64,000 nt of DNA from Apiotrichum sp. Y4204 (lineage: Eukaryota; Basidiomycota; Tremellomycetes; Trichosporonales; Trichosporonaceae), in assembly GCA_025531455.1 (NCBI GenBank), contig JAMYHL010000008.1:372001-436000 (forward strand), written 5' to 3'. Under the pieces are notes generated by a model. The model searched no databases, had not been told where the DNA came from, and saw nothing but the letters and a program-made list of their open reading frames with translations. The stretch's first letter is position 1, and each line of letters opens with the position of its first letter. Shown here in pieces: positions 9,387 through 22,260 of this stretch. Position numbers and translations under genes: made by a program.

Positions 9387-12300
9387 CTACCCGTCAGCCA
9401 TGGTTTCCTTCAACAAGCGTGCGAACTCGTCCTCTTCGTCATCCGACGAGCCAGCGGACTCGGCCGACGTATGGGATTCCTGGCTGCCTGGGGGAAGGTC
9501 GTCGTCGCCGCTGCCCGAGCCGCCCTGCCATGCGGGCTTGCTGGCATTGTACACCATCTTGTTCGCCTCGGGGACGTCGTCGTCGTCCGTCGGAGGAGGG
9601 AGGAGGCGCGGCTTCTTGCGCGGCGGGAACGACGGTATGTCCCCCGGCTGCGGCTCGCGCACCTCTTCCAAGGGCAGGTTCTCCTCGTCCGCGTAGCGGA
9701 CGTGCTTCGGCTCTCCTAGTCCTGGGGACCCCGCACGAGACAATATAGATGGGCCAGGTGTGGCGGCACGCGACCACGTTGATGGCGTTCCGGCACGTGA
9801 GCGCGATCGTGGACTGGCGTAAGCAACAGGCACATGTTGATTCAACTCCGGCGCCTCCGCCTCAGCCACACTTACACATCCTCATCGTCAGAGTTATCCT
9901 TGTCTGAACCCTCATTGTTCGACCCCTCCTTGTCTGAGTCTGATCCACTCAAGTCGTCATCAGAGCCCTCAGCGAGGAAGGCGTCAAGCTCGGCCTGCGC
10001 GTCGTCGTCCCAAGCGGAGGCAAGAAGCGATGCCAGATCCTGGGCTTTCTCCTCCTCCTTGACCTGTTCGTTGTCGACCTTCTTCTCCTTCTCCCCATCG
10101 GCCATGGTTACGTCCCCGTCGATGGATTGTGGGCGAGACGGTGGCGCCGCTTCCGGTGCGCCCGGCTGGCGGGCAATATACGGTTCCTCTGGCTCGCGCT
10201 TCCACAGAGCCATGCTCTTCTGCAGCCACTGTAGCCAGACGATCTTGATCCCCGTCTTCGGCACCATCTTGTACGCCTTGTACATTTTCTCTGTGCCCTG
10301 CGTGGCGGTGATCAGGTGCGTGACCGAGTCGTTCAACTCATTCACACATGTAGCGCCAAAGGTCTCCGCCATCAGCCAGATTTCGCTGTTCTCCGGGGAG
10401 ACGTTGCGCGGGATGACGCCTGTGAATGCGAGTGTGCATCCCGATAGCACTTCGTCCTTGATCTCTCCGAGGAGAAGCGGGGTATCGCACTGCAGAGGCA
10501 GCGACGACGACTTGGGGTTGCGCGAGTCGTAGGCGTCGTAGTACATCGTATGCACCTCGGTGAGGATCTGGCTTGTCAGCAAGAATGAACATGAATGTCG
10601 ACTCACGGATGCGACACGATCAAGTTCGTCGTCATCAGGATTGAGCAGCTGCTTGCGGTGGTGGTGGTGATGGTGGTGATGGTGTTGAGGAGGGACGGGG
10701 GCGGCCTTGGCCTCCGGCGACGCTTTTGCTTCATCATCAGCCGCGCTGGCGTCTGTCGCCGCCCCATCAGCCTCCTTCTTCTCCTCAGTGGGTCCATCAG
10801 GTTTGGTGGTAGAGTCTTCCCCAGATGCTGATTCCTTCGATGGCTCCTTCTCCTTATCCTCCTCCTCCTCATCATCATCATCCTCCTCGCTCTCCTGCTC
10901 CAGCTTCGCCAGTGGTCGCTTTTGTGCCAGCTCGTCAAGCAGCTTCGACTGGAGAAGCAACCCCTCCTCTGTGCTGGGTATCTGTGGCGGTGTCTCTGGC
11001 GGCGGCGATGACGGAGCAGTGGAGGGTGTGCTGGGGTCACCCTGCTTCGGCATGGGTGCCACAGCCGGCTTAGTTGGCGGAAGGAAGGAGCCGTTGATGT
11101 CGCCAATGCCAATGAAGAAATCGTACGGCACAACCTTGAGAAGATTGGGGCAGTCGCCCCACACGTCCGAGCGGTCGTCAATGACTACGACCATGCTCTG
11201 GTCGGTAGGGAAGAGACGCATCAGCGACTTGGACGACATGCTCCCGCTCTCGTCGCGGCTAAGGATTCGCCCGCCAAAGATCTTGCCAGTAGGATCGATA
11301 ATCTTGCAAATCTCGTCGGCGTACGTGCGCGTGCCCATCGTGTAGACGTGCATCTCGTACATCTTGCTCATGTTCTCGAGGAAGTCGGGCAGCCCAGGGC
11401 TGGATGTCAGCGATGTCACTGTGAGCGCACTCACCGTGGCTTGGTGTAGTACCATCGCCGAGGTGCAGCCCGTGGCCGGCCTTTGTACCCCGGCGGCACG
11501 TCGTCAGCCAGCTGGAAAGCCGCAACGTCGCGGAGCGCCTTGGCGTTGGGGTTCTTCTCGCGTTTGTGTGATGGCGACATCGGGGGCGTAGTGCTCCGGC
11601 CATCAGGTCCTTCCTCACCAGCTGCCTTCTCGCCGTCTGCATTCTTTGCGCCATCGTCCTTCTCCTTGCCGGCGCTTGACTTTTCGGCCTCCTCCTTGTC
11701 GTCCTCCTCGATCTCGGTAAGCCACTCCCCAACAGTCGGATCGACGGTTGTGTGGATGATAGTCTGGTCGAGATCGACAATGAGACTGAGACGGCGAGAC
11801 TCCAGCAGTGTGTCGCGCGACAGTGTCTCCAGACGGCGTGCCTCCTGGTCACGTCAGCTATCGTTCTTGTGCATGGGTTGATGACGCACCTTTGTGGACA
11901 CTTTGACTCCTAGTGCATCGTGCGACATTTCAAAGCTGTCCGGGACACGGGAGGAGTCTACGCGGTTATCGCTCTCCTCTGGGCGAGAGAGGTAGTCATC
12001 ACTGTAACGTCAGTCTGATGTCTGGTCCTGGTCTCGGAAGACAATAGTGGGCTGACTCACTTTGTGATGTCCGCACCGCACACGCCACACATTCCATGGA
12101 TCTGGACCGGATGGGTGCATGCCTGCTCGACGCTGATGAGCGGTTTACTGTACGGTCAGCTTAAGAATGGGTAGGGGTCAAACGCCTGCACCCACTTTGC
12201 CTGCCGCCGGTCAATCTCGAGACCGGGCTTGACGCCCTTCTCCCATGCGGTGGTGGTGCCATCCACCGGGCTCTCCCAGCTGCCAACCATGTCGTCCTGC

Positions 12301-12494
12301 CACCGCTCAGAGGGCACCTTCTTGCCCTCCCTCTCGAGCTGTTCGTTCTCGCGCCGCCGCGTTGCCGAGAGAAATGAGTACTCGAGTAGCTTGTCCCCTC
12401 GTCGCACTGCTGTCCCGCGCGAGACAAGCAGGCGTGTGATGGTGATAGGAAAGGGCACGCTCGTGGGGAGCGTCAATGGGGTGGTATCGCCCAT
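9387..12494 (-). CDS. FCP1: RNA polymerase II CTD phosphatase FCP1
   Basis: Seven exons, complement of 9387-9813, 9876-10567, 10607-11399, 11435-11844, 11890-12001, 12061-12147 and 12196-12494, give 939 aa. FCP1 removes phosphate from Ser residues of the RNA polymerase II CTD and recycles the enzyme. The N-terminal region leads to a Cys-containing linker (QIHGMCGVCGADI). The FCPH domain starts at about 190 with the catalytic signature DLDQTI and continues through KPRPGLPDFLENM, YTMGTRTYA and VIDDRSDVWGD. A BRCT domain lies near 605-695 (LSGCTLAFTGVI, VTHLITA, WLQWLQK). The C terminus is acidic and ends with an EDEFARLL-type helix. Oddities are a long charged insertion after the phosphatase domain and a tract of ten histidines just before the BRCT domain. 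The 39-bp intron 10568-10606 keeps frame, so it could be mistaken for coding sequence. Confidence 0.95.
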
Positions 12495-12942
12495 TGTTGC
12501 GAGAGGGGTGCGAGAGCGGGCGATGGAGTGCTATGCAGTAGGCAGTGATTTGTGTTTGATATGAATGTTGTTGTTATTTGTTTGATGATGCAAGAGAGAA
12601 AGAGGGAGGGTGTGGTGAAAGAAGAATGACGACAAGAACAATAAATACGAGGTGGACGGCAAAGAGACTCTCCGACTGGCTGGCTGGAGTAGTGCTGGGC
12701 TGGAGGAACAAAATGGAGAATGCCGAGAAATGACATTGAGGACTCACCTCTTCCTGCCTTTTATAGTAAAAACAAGCACCTCTCGTTTCAAAAAGTCAAA
12801 ATGTCTCTCTCAACCCCCACAGTGTTCGACTCTCATCACAGGAAACAATGGAAAACATCGTCGTGCGCAAATGCAGACATGCAGATACCCAGATGCAGGT
12901 GCACACATGCATCGACACGGACACAATGATACAATCACATCT

Positions 12943-14153
12943 CTACTCGTCGTCACTATCGCTGCCATAACCCCCCAGGAGAGCCACACCCGTCTTCACC
13001 GGCGCCGGGGCTGCCGGCGTCTTGCGTGTCCGCGCCTCGCCAATCTGCTTGCGTGCTAGCTCGGCATAGTACTTGATATTGTCAAGAGTCTCCCCGCCGA
13101 GGATCCCAGTCGGTGTTCCGTCCTCCGCACGCGCACGCTTCGCCGGGCGCTCTTCCTCCTCGGGCTCGTCGGGCACAGACGCCTCGATGGGGTAAAACTC
13201 GTCCTCCTTGCCCTCCTCGAGCGCGCGGAGCGCCTGTGACGCCTCGACGAGGTTGCCGTCCAGCTTGCTTGCAATCACTCGCCGGCCCTCGCGCGCTATC
13301 CTGTCGTCCTCGGCCTTTGCTGCTCCCGGGTTCGGGTCCTCGGTCGCCCAGCGCACGTTCAGGATCTCGTCCATGTCCATGCTCTGGTGCTGCATCGCCT
13401 CCTTGGCAAACTGCGCGTTCGCCTCGTACTGATACGTAACGAATGCGATTCCACGGTTGTAGAGGATGTTATCTGAGTGGTTAGGCCCGTCGACTACCCC
13501 ACCACTTACATCTCTCAATCTTGCCCCATTCGCGGAAATGCCGCAATATAGTCTCCTTCGTTTGCTCCTTGTCTGCGCTCTCGTGAATCTGAGCAATGTA
13601 CAGCGTGCGGTTCGTGCGGTTGAACGACCCCACCCCACCCATGTCGTCGCGGTAGTCGGCATGCTTCTCCCGTCCAAAGCAGTCGCGCGAGTGGTCGATC
13701 AGTTGGTGCGGCAGCGGCAGCCGGTGGAGGTATCCGCATTCAGACCTGGCGCGTTAGTTTGCAGAGGAAACGTTAACGCACCCATAGGGACAGCATCCTC
13801 GCGCAAAGAAGAGACAGCAGAAGCGGTTGCCCGTCGCGTCTGCGCGGGTGTACCCCGCATCGCGCGAGATGACGCAGCGAGTCTGCGAGAGCGTTTGCCT
13901 GTGGGTCAGCCATGAACTACTCCCTAATAAACAGCACTCACATCGCAAGCGCATCCTCCTTGTCTCCTCCAGCCCACTTGTTGTACCACACATCTGTTGT
14001 CAGCACGAGACCACGGAGCCTTGTCAACAACACGACCGACCACGCACTGTACTCTTTTCCCGGCTGGACCTTCTCCGTTAGGTCGACCTCTCCCGGCTTG
14101 ACCTGTTTGCGTGCTGGTCGCAGCTTGCGCTTTGCTGCTGCTGCGTCGGACAT
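12943..14153 (-). CDS. CWC2: Pre-mRNA splicing factor Cwc2
   Basis: Five exons, complement of 12943-13472, 13510-13745, 13782-13898, 13942-13993 and 14048-14153, give 346 aa. Cwc2 is part of the NineTeen-related complex and contacts U6 snRNA and the intron in the catalytic spliceosome. A basic N terminus precedes NVWYNKWAGGD. The CCCH zinc finger/torus follows (TRCVISRDAGYTRAD, NRFCCLFFARGCCPYG, SECGYLHRLP). An RRM comes next, with RNP motifs TLYIAQI and GIAFVTYQYE. The C-terminal tail contains a basic patch and ends GGYGSDSDDE. The start is fixed by the only in-frame ATG before the basic region. The 348 bp to the divergent SKI2 start must hold both promoters. Confidence 0.93.
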
Positions 14154-14501
14154 GTTGTGTTGATGTTGATGGATGTGGAAGATTAGAAAGTTGTGGATGG
14201 AAATCGACCTGGAAAGAGACTCATCCCTTTCGGACACTGGCTGGCACCAACAATCGCGAAGATGAGCACAAACCTTTTACGTAACAGATCTCACTCCACA
14301 TGGCGATTTCGTCACTTCGTCGAATGTTTCCAGCTCTCAAACGCGACGAATCCAAGGGTCGAAGAGGAAAGGATGATGACGGAGAGAAAGAGACTGATGG
14401 CGAGCACACCTCTCACTCTCACTCTTCTTCATCTTCTATCCATCACCTTTTCCCTTCTTTACCCACACCCCATTCCATCCTCCAGGTGCAACCTCCTCAC
14501 A
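14154..14501. promoter_or_regulatory. Shared CWC2/SKI2 divergent promoter region
   Basis: 348 bp separate the two start codons on opposite strands, so both 5' UTRs and core promoters must lie here. The SKI2-proximal side is C/T-rich (from about 14400), as often seen before start codons in these fungi. No TATA box is evident. Co-regulation of the splicing factor and the decay helicase is only an inference. Confidence 0.4.
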
Positions 14502-17500
14502 ATGGCACCTGAGCCCAAGGAAAACGGGAGCGCCACCTCGGAGCGGTACCTCGACCTGCTCCTGGCCGCCTCTGATCCCGCGAGCTCGATCATTTCCTCC
14601 GAGACGCTCGCCGAGAACCTGGGCATCTCCGCGCTCCCAACGCCTGAAGAGGCGCTCAAGCTGGTGGAGAAGGACGTCCTCTCGCCGCCGAAAGACCTGT
14701 CCGGCCCAGACCTGTGGCGCTGGCAGGTGAATCTCCCCACGCCGATCCCGCTGCCGCAGCTCCGCCTGGAGCCCCTTCCGCCAACCCATGTCGTGGCGCC
14801 CAGCTTCCGAGGTATTGACGGAACATTTACGCACTGGCGCGACGGGCTCGCCCCGAAGCCGGCGGCGCACCCGTCGCTCTCGAGCTCGATGATGCGCGAG
14901 CCCGGCGCGCTGGGCTCCTTTGTCCGTGGCAAGAGCACAAACGCGCCGTTCCTCCCTGGCGGCCTCGAGCCCGCTGTAACGGTCGAGGAGGTTGAGGCGG
15001 AGCTTGAGGATGAGGACGGGTGGAAGACGCGTGCGCCTGGCATGCGCAGAGGCGTGCAGCTTGAAGGAGGTGAGCTGATAATACGACATCAGCTGACGTC
15101 TCAGCGGAAGAGTTCCTTACGGAGATGCTTGGCGCGCAGTCCATGACTACCAAGGCGAAGCGGAGACGCCGCGGAGGAGAGGATTCGCCAACCCTTGAGG
15201 TGCGTCTGACTTTGTGGAATTGACAACCTTGCTGACCCAGCAGGTGATGCGTCTGGGCGACGACGAGATTACACCTGATGGTCAGGTCAGCCGGTCGGGG
15301 CCGTCCACTTCGACCAAGAACGTCGACGACCTTCTCCCTGTTGGAGTGAGTTGACATAGTGTTGTTTAATCAACTCTAACAACACAGCGGCTACCTGCCC
15401 CGCCGCCGCCGAGGAAGGCATTCAACACCATCGCCAAGAAGGAGTGGGCGCACGTCGTGGATGTCAACCAGGAGCTTGTCAATGTAAGCTCGCATTGCTG
15501 ATGAAGCTGACAGCCCAGTTCCACGAGCTCGTCCCCGAGATGGCCCGCGAGGTTGGTATTCACTCCCGCTTGCGCTGACATTCAGTATCCGTTCGAGCTC
15601 GACAACTTCCAGAAAGAGGCCGTCTACCGCCTCGAGATGGGCGACAGCGTCTTTGTTGCTGCCCACACGTCGGCTGGTAAGACCGTGGTAGCCGAGTACG
15701 CCATTGCACTGGCAATGAAGCACATGACGAGGTGAGTTGGGCGCAGTATGCATGAGCTCACAGTAGGGCAATCTATACCTCGCCCATCAAGGCTCTGTCG
15801 AACCAAAAGTTCCGTGACTTCAAGACCACGTTCGACCCGGCAGCCATCGGCATCCTCACTGGTGATGTGCAGATCAATGCGGAGGCCCCCTGTTTGATTG
15901 TGCGTATCTTCGACGCGACTGATGTGCTAATGACTAGATGACCACCGAGATTCTGCGTAGCATGCTCTACAAGGGTGCCGACCTGATTCGTGACGTCGAG
16001 TTTGTTATTTTCGACGAGGTGCACTATGTAAACGACGCAGAGGTATGTGCTGATCGCAACTCCTGGCAAACCGATTGTCTAACGGTTCCAGCGTGGTGTC
16101 GTTTGGGAGGAGGTCATCATTATGCTTCCGGAGCACGTCAACATAATCCTCTTGTCTGCAACTGTCCCCAATACCAAGGAATTTGCGGATTGGGTTGGGT
16201 AGGTTCCTTGCAGAAACCATTGCTGACCTACCAGTCGCACGAAGAAGAAGAACATCTACGTCATCTCCACTCCCATGCGTCCAGTCCCTCTCGAGCACTA
16301 TCTCTGGGCCGGCAAGGAGCTGCACAAGATCGTCGACTCGAAGGGCCAGTTTCTCGGAGACGGCTACAAGTCTGCCGGCGAGGCACTTCGGCGCAAGCAG
16401 GAGAAGGAGCGCGAGGCTGCCGGCCTCCCGCCTTTGGTCCGCACCGGCGGCCGCGGCGGAGCACCGGGCCAGGCGCCGAAAGCGAAGGATCTGCCCACAG
16501 GTCGTTCCGCGCCGTTCTCCCGCGTCGGTGGCGGCCGCTCACATACCAACCGCGGTGGTGGCCAGGGCGCGCCAGCTCCAGCCGTTGCCGCCCGTGGAGG
16601 TCGCGGTCGCGGAGGCCACATGGGCCGCGGCGGTCGTAGCCACCAGCTCGACCAGAATGTCTGGACGCATCTGATAAACTACCTCCGCAAGAACAGCCTT
16701 CTCCCGGTGGTCAACTTCGTGTTCTCCAAGAAGCGCTGTGAGGAGTACGCGATGACGTTGACCGGCACCGACCTGTGTGATGCCAAGGAGAAGAGCGAGG
16801 TCCACATTGTGTGGGAGCGCGCGCTTACGCGCCTAAAGGGGACTGACAAGACGCTGCCCCAGATTTTGAGGATGAAGGAGCTCATGAGCCGCGGTATTGG
16901 TGTCCATCACGGTGGCCTGCTCCCTCTTGTTAAAGGTGGGTCCGCTGTTGAGGTACAACGTCAGCTGACTGTGTGCAGAGGTTGTCGAGATTCTCTTTGC
17001 GCGGGGACTGATCAAGGTCTTGTTTGCGACGGAGACATTTGCAATGGTGAGTGGAATCCACAGCGATCTTCATTCTGACAATCCCAGGGAGTCAACATGC
17101 CTGCCAAGAGCGTCGTGTTCTCGGGTATCCGCAAGCACGACGGCGTGTCGTTCCGCAACCTCCTTCCCGGAGAGTACACCCAGATGGCGGGTCGTGCCGG
17201 TCGTCGTGGTCTTGACACGACTGGTACTGTCATCATCCTCAGTGGCGAGGAGCTCCAGCCTGTGAGTGTGTGGCATAGTGACAGCTGCATGATTGAGCAT
17301 TGTAGCTGACAGCATCCAGGTGACCGAGCTCCAGGAGATGATGCTCGGCGTGCCCAACCGCCTCACCTCTCAATTCCGCCTCACGTACAACATGATTCTC
17401 AACCTACTTCGTGTTGAGGCTCTGCGTGTCGAGGAGATGATAAAGCGTTCCTTCTCGGAGAATGCCGCGCAGAAGCTTGCCCCTGAGCAGCAGAAGCAGG

Positions 17501-19040
17501 TCGAGCAGGTGAGCAGATCTGAAATGTTACAGCAACTGATCTGTTACAGACCGAGAAACGTCTAGCAAAGCTGCCCAATGTCGACTGCGCTACGTGCAAG
17601 CCCGATATCGAGGCATTCTACGACCTCTCGGCTGAAATCGTTCGTCTCAACAAGAACCTCGTTCACCAGGCTGCCTGGGCGCCGGGAAAACAGATGATTC
17701 CTGGGCGTATTATTGTGCTTCAGGACGGCGTAAGTTTACCTCATGTGGCGTCTACTGATGGCAGCACTTCTTTGGCAACGTTGCGATAGTTCTGCGAAAC
17801 GCCCCGTCCATCGTCCGCGACGGCGTCAAGACTGATTCGAGGGCATACTGGGTCCTGGCGCTTGTCACCAAGCGGCAGCTGACTCACAAGGACGATGTCA
17901 AGGACGAGGACGTGCCACCTCGTTGGCCGCCTGTTCTCCACCCCGGAGAATTCAGCGATCCCCACTGGGAACTGACCACTGTGGACAGCTCGAGTGTCTC
18001 CTTCATCACCAGCCGCTTATTCAAGGTCGACGCGGTCGCCATCCTCGACAAGCGGTCAAAGGAGGCGTCGCTCACAGCCGTGCAGCACTTGGCCGGCGTG
18101 TTCGAGTCGCTCGCTTCCAGCACTCTCGCCGAGCAGGAGTTTGACTGGGCTCGCATGAGCAAACTCGAGTTCCAGGACCTCCTTCGCTCCCGCATAGCCC
18201 TCACTGACCGTGTGGCCAAGCTTGGTTGCCAGCTGTGTAAGGAGTTTGACGATCACGTGAGTTACGAGTACACTGTCCGATGTACAGAACTCATCCGCAG
18301 TACGATATCATACACGAGAGGAAGCTCGTAGAGGGCAGCCTGAAGCAGCTCAAGCTTGCGCTTTCGGATCAGAACCTCGAGTTGCTTCCCGACTACGAGT
18401 CGCGAGTTGAGGTGCTCAAGGAGCTGCAGTTCATTGACCAGAACTCTACAGTGCTGCTCAAGGGCCGTGTGGCGTGTGAGATCAACTCGGCCCACGAGCT
18501 CATCCTCACCGAGCTCATCCTCGACAACATTCTGGCAGACTACACGCCCGAAGAGGCCGTCGCGCTCCTCTCGGTATTCGTGTTTGTGGAGAAGACCGAG
18601 TCCCAGCCAGAGATACCCGCCAAGCTCGCACAGGGTCTGGACATTATCTACGCCATCGCGGACAATGTGGAGAACTGTCAGTTGCGGCGGCACGTCACGT
18701 TTGAGGACTTTAGGGAAAAGTTTAAGCCCGGCCTCGTCGAGGTCGTGTACGAGTGGGCCAAGGGCATGGTGAGTGAGGCGTTGCTGCGAGTTACTCACAC
18801 GGCAGCCGTTCAACGAGATTACACAGCTCACGGACGTACCTGAGGGCACGATCGTGCGCGTGATTACGCGCCTCGACGAGACGTGTCGCGAGGTGCGCGA
18901 CGCCGCGCGCGTCATTGGCGATGCCGAGCTGTTCCAGAAGATGGAGGAGGCGCAGGCGCTCATCAAGCGAGACAGTGAGTTTTGTCTGAGACGCGAAAAC
19001 TGACGATGCAGTTGTGTTTGCTGCCAGCTTGTATCTGTAG
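14502..19040 (+). CDS. SKI2: Ski2 RNA helicase of the Ski complex
   Basis: Eighteen exons: 14502-15069, 15105-15199, 15241-15345, 15388-15483, 15519-15551, 15586-15731, 15767-15899, 15938-16042, 16092-16198, 16235-16935, 16979-17046, 17088-17261, 17320-17508, 17550-17729, 17765-18256, 18301-18768, 18806-18974 and 19012-19040; 1285 aa. Ski2 feeds mRNA 3'->5' into the cytoplasmic exosome with Ski3 and Ski8. Visible: [15 protein letters not shown] (Q-motif region), Walker A AHTSAGKT (about 324-331), DEVH (about 418), SATVPN, an RG/RGG-rich spacer (about 531-600), [21 protein letters not shown], and motif [12 protein letters not shown] (about 750). The arch and helical bundle end in [10 protein letters not shown]. 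Yeast Ski2 also has an RGG-rich spacer at this place. Its stop is 73 bp from the convergent transcription-factor stop. Confidence 0.96.
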
Positions 19041-19113
19041 ACCATACAACAATGCATCGGACAGATCAGAGGAGCAACTATGTGGTGAGGAGCGACTACG
19101 TGGTGAGGCAGGG

Positions 19114-21472
19114 TTACAGGCCAGGCTGTTGCAGCATGGCCATGAGATCAAACTCTCCGCCAATAGGGATGGTGTTCTGCGAGAAGAGCGACTGGATAAA
19201 CTCGTCGAGCGACTCATCCGCTGTCCAGCTTGAGGCATCAAACGAAGCCCTTGGGATCAGCACGATCCGTATCCACACTCACTCAGGCGCGGCATCGGGC
19301 TGCACGTTCGGCAAGCTCTGCACGTCGACAATCTCGGCCGAGCGGGTATACTCGTCCAGCAAGCGCTGGAGGATATCCGCTTTCTGGTGTCCGGCCTCCC
19401 ACGTCCCCCCGATCAGGCGGAGCATACCGAGACAAGACCACACTTTCTCAAGACTCGCGGCGACCTGGGACGGGAGGACGGCCTGCGCGGCAGCGAGCAG
19501 AAACGTCGTGGCTGTCGTGTACACTATCGCCGCCATTGTCGGGGGCGTATACCCCAGCCCGTGGGAGAGGTGGTACTGCTGCGCAAAGAGGTATGACCGC
19601 TGTGCGGCCTCGTGGCATCGCTGGGGGGGTGAGTGTTGGGGCTAGGTGTGGCCACTTACGTCCATGGCATATCTTGCAAACTCTGACTCGGCGACGACCT
19701 GGCTGAAGGGTTGGAAGAGGAGGATGACGACCCACGCCCAGCTCTGGTTGAGGAGGATAATGTGCGGCTGCGCGGGGGTATCGGAGGGTTCGAGGCTGAC
19801 CTGCGTGGGGAGGTCGGCACGCCATGCGTCGAGGGCGGCGCTTCCGTCAGTCTGACATTAGGCCAAGACGCACCGGAACCGCTCCACCGTCCCGTCCGCG
19901 ACGAGCGCGGCCTTGTCGCACCGCTCGTACCTGCTCAGTCAGCACGAGACACGAGACAACTGACAGTGTGTTCGTGATGTCGGTCGCGATCCGCATGAGG
20001 CCGACAGTATGAACGAACGCGGTGCTGAGCCAGGACGGCGAGGGCGCGAGCGCGCTGTGCTGTCCCGGCGGCCACGTCCAGATCGTGTGGTCGGTCACCG
20101 CGTCCGGTACGGGCCGCGGACATCTGTCGTTAGAACAAGGAATTCACCCTACGCACGAGTATTTCCCGCCCATGAGCGAGCTGCGGCCAATGTAGATTGC
20201 CCACATCTCCTCCTGCGCGAATGTCGACCAGAACGCCACGTTCCGCTCCGTCCACGCCTCATGGGAGAGTTTTCCTCCACTGACGAGCGCCGACGTATCG
20301 ACATGTAGCCCGACTGTATAATGAGTTTTGGTGTATCCTCTCGTCACTTACGCCCAAAACACAGCCGGATCGCAAGCCCGCTCGCGATCCACCCCAGCGA
20401 GTAATTGCCGCCGGTGCTGCAAAAGCTGCTTCGCAGCGTGAGCGCGAGCACGGTCGCGACGCAGGGATTGGCGATTTCCTGTTCGAGCAGCCCGCCAGCG
20501 TGGAGATGGAACGCGCGCCGCGTGCTCTGCGCGCGGAGGTGCTCTTCGTCGGCATACGCGAGGCCCAGTGCGAGGATCGTGTTGTGCGCTACCCGACTGT
20601 AGTTTGGTGCCAGTGCGGGCAGGTCCGCGGTGTCAGCGATAGACAGCGCGACGTCCATGTCGCGGTAGAAGAGGTGCGGCGTCGCGCGCTGGGCTAGCCG
20701 TCAGCACTGGCGGGCGGGGAACGTACCAAACGGAGCGAAATACCGAAAGAACCGGTCCAGCGCAGTGTCGTGCTGCGCCTTGGTGAGGTACACGTCGGGG
20801 AGGAATCGTGCAAAACGCCGCGGATCGGTCGTGTTCGAAAGGCGCGCAGAGTCGCGGCTGGGCGGGGCCGTGGCGCCGAGGTGATGAAATGCACTCGTTG
20901 CACTGTGGACTCGCAGGGAGCCGCGGTCATCTTGTACCTTCCATTAGCGGTGGCAGGGCGGAAGGGCGTACCATGAGTCCCTCGACGGCGTCAGTACGGG
21001 CTGTCGGGCTGATTAACGGCCGGTCTGGAATGGACGCGTCGACGGCAAAGCACGGCTCAAACGTGGATGTCTGGGTCTGTGTTGGAGGCGGAGGCGGTAC
21101 TGGAGGTAAAGAATACCGCTTCTGCGAGGATTGCTCCAGAAGACGGCGATACTCCTCTACCTCCTTTTCGAGCTGCACCACCCGCGCGCGGAGACCGTTG
21201 ACTTCTTCCTTTGACAGAGGCCGCCGCCAATCGTCCCGCGTGGAGCTGCACTCATCCTCCCGTCAGTTTAGTAAAGCAGGCTAAATACCTTGTAGAAGAC
21301 GCAGGTACCGCAAGGACGCGCGCCGTCGCACTTCTTCTTCCTGAATTTAAGCGGAAGTTGAACGGACAAGGGGGCGGAGGGCTCACCGCTCCCGGCAGTT
21401 CGTGCAGGCTTGAGTCACGTTCCGCCTTGTGCGTCCTGGTTTTGGGGGGTCCTGGGTGCGAGACGGCGGCAT
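19114..21472 (-). CDS. Zn(II)2Cys6 transcription factor with fungal-specific TF domain
   Basis: Eleven exons, complement of 19114-19228, 19283-19620, 19660-19840, 19874-19930, 19965-20123, 20157-20313, 20352-20693, 20727-20937, 20972-21250, 21289-21340 and 21387-21472, give 658 aa. The N terminus carries the binuclear zinc cluster (ACTNCRERKKKCDGARPCGT, then C-x4-C), whose six cysteines span three exons. A leucine-rich dimerisation coiled coil follows (VVQLEKEVEEYRRLLEQS). The middle-homology region shows DDRGSLRVHSATSAFHHLG, RVAHNTILALGLAYADEEHL and YSLGWIASGLAIRL. Target genes cannot be read from sequence. Introns are 32-58 bp, and one uses the weaker donor GTCAGT at 19964. The intron ending at 19841 uses acceptor GAAG, chosen because it alone keeps frame. 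Confidence 0.88.
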
Positions 21473-22260
21473 TGGAATGTATGTATACCGAAGTGATGGA
21501 GTTGTAGCGAGAGCAGCGAGAGCTGGATGGCTGCTGGTTGTCACTTTGCGCTCCACTTCCGCTCTATGGAATGACGGAATTGACCGACGCCGAGATGGCC
21601 GACCCGGGAGAGACGTGCGGCACCACAACCCACCACAACCACCACGACCGGATCTACAAGAAAAACACACGCATACGCGATAAATGCCAGAGCTGAACGG
21701 AGGGAAGGGGTTTGTGGCGTATGGTACCCGTCCGCGTTTCTGGACCGTTCACTGATTGCTGTGGTGACGTGAGAAAGTTGGAAGTGGATAAGCCGGCAAT
21801 TCCGCGCAGCACAGCGCAGCACACAGCGATCGTCAATGCTGCGTTGCGGTGTACGTCTCCGACCTCACAAGTAATCGAGAAACATCTCGATCCGTCAGAA
21901 GTCCATCTTAGCGCTCGCTCGACAGCTTTATCGAGCACCCGGCGTGTCCGTCACCGCTTAAAACATCTCGGTTCGTCGTCCGACCCACTTCCGCCACTTC
22001 CGCCCAACTTCCACGCCCTGTGCGGGTCGGTAACTTGTGTCGGTTGCCCACAGCGCCCGGATCCGATGCGGCAACTCAACTCCATTCACCCCCTGTTTCT
22101 CATGGCCTGGAACGACACGCCAGCACAACAATCGAGTGTCTCTCTCATCTTCTATACAGCGTTGTATATAACTGAACCCCAAGACGCAGCTCCATCCCCA
22201 CCAACCCAGATCTAGCGCATCTCAACCATTCTCCAGCCCATCCAATCTCCTTCACTCACG
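21473..22260. other. 788-bp divergent intergenic region with TATA box
   Basis: Lies between the starts of the transcription factor and the HAD hydrolase. The only clear element is TATATAA at 22165-22171, 90 bp before the HAD start codon. A CCACAACC-type repeat around 21628-21645 has no assigned role. Confidence 0.4.
22165..22171 (+). promoter_or_regulatory. TATA box of HAD hydrolase gene
   Basis: TATATAA sits 90 bp upstream of the ATG at 22261 in otherwise GC-rich DNA, a distance that leaves room for a short 5' leader. Confidence 0.45.
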
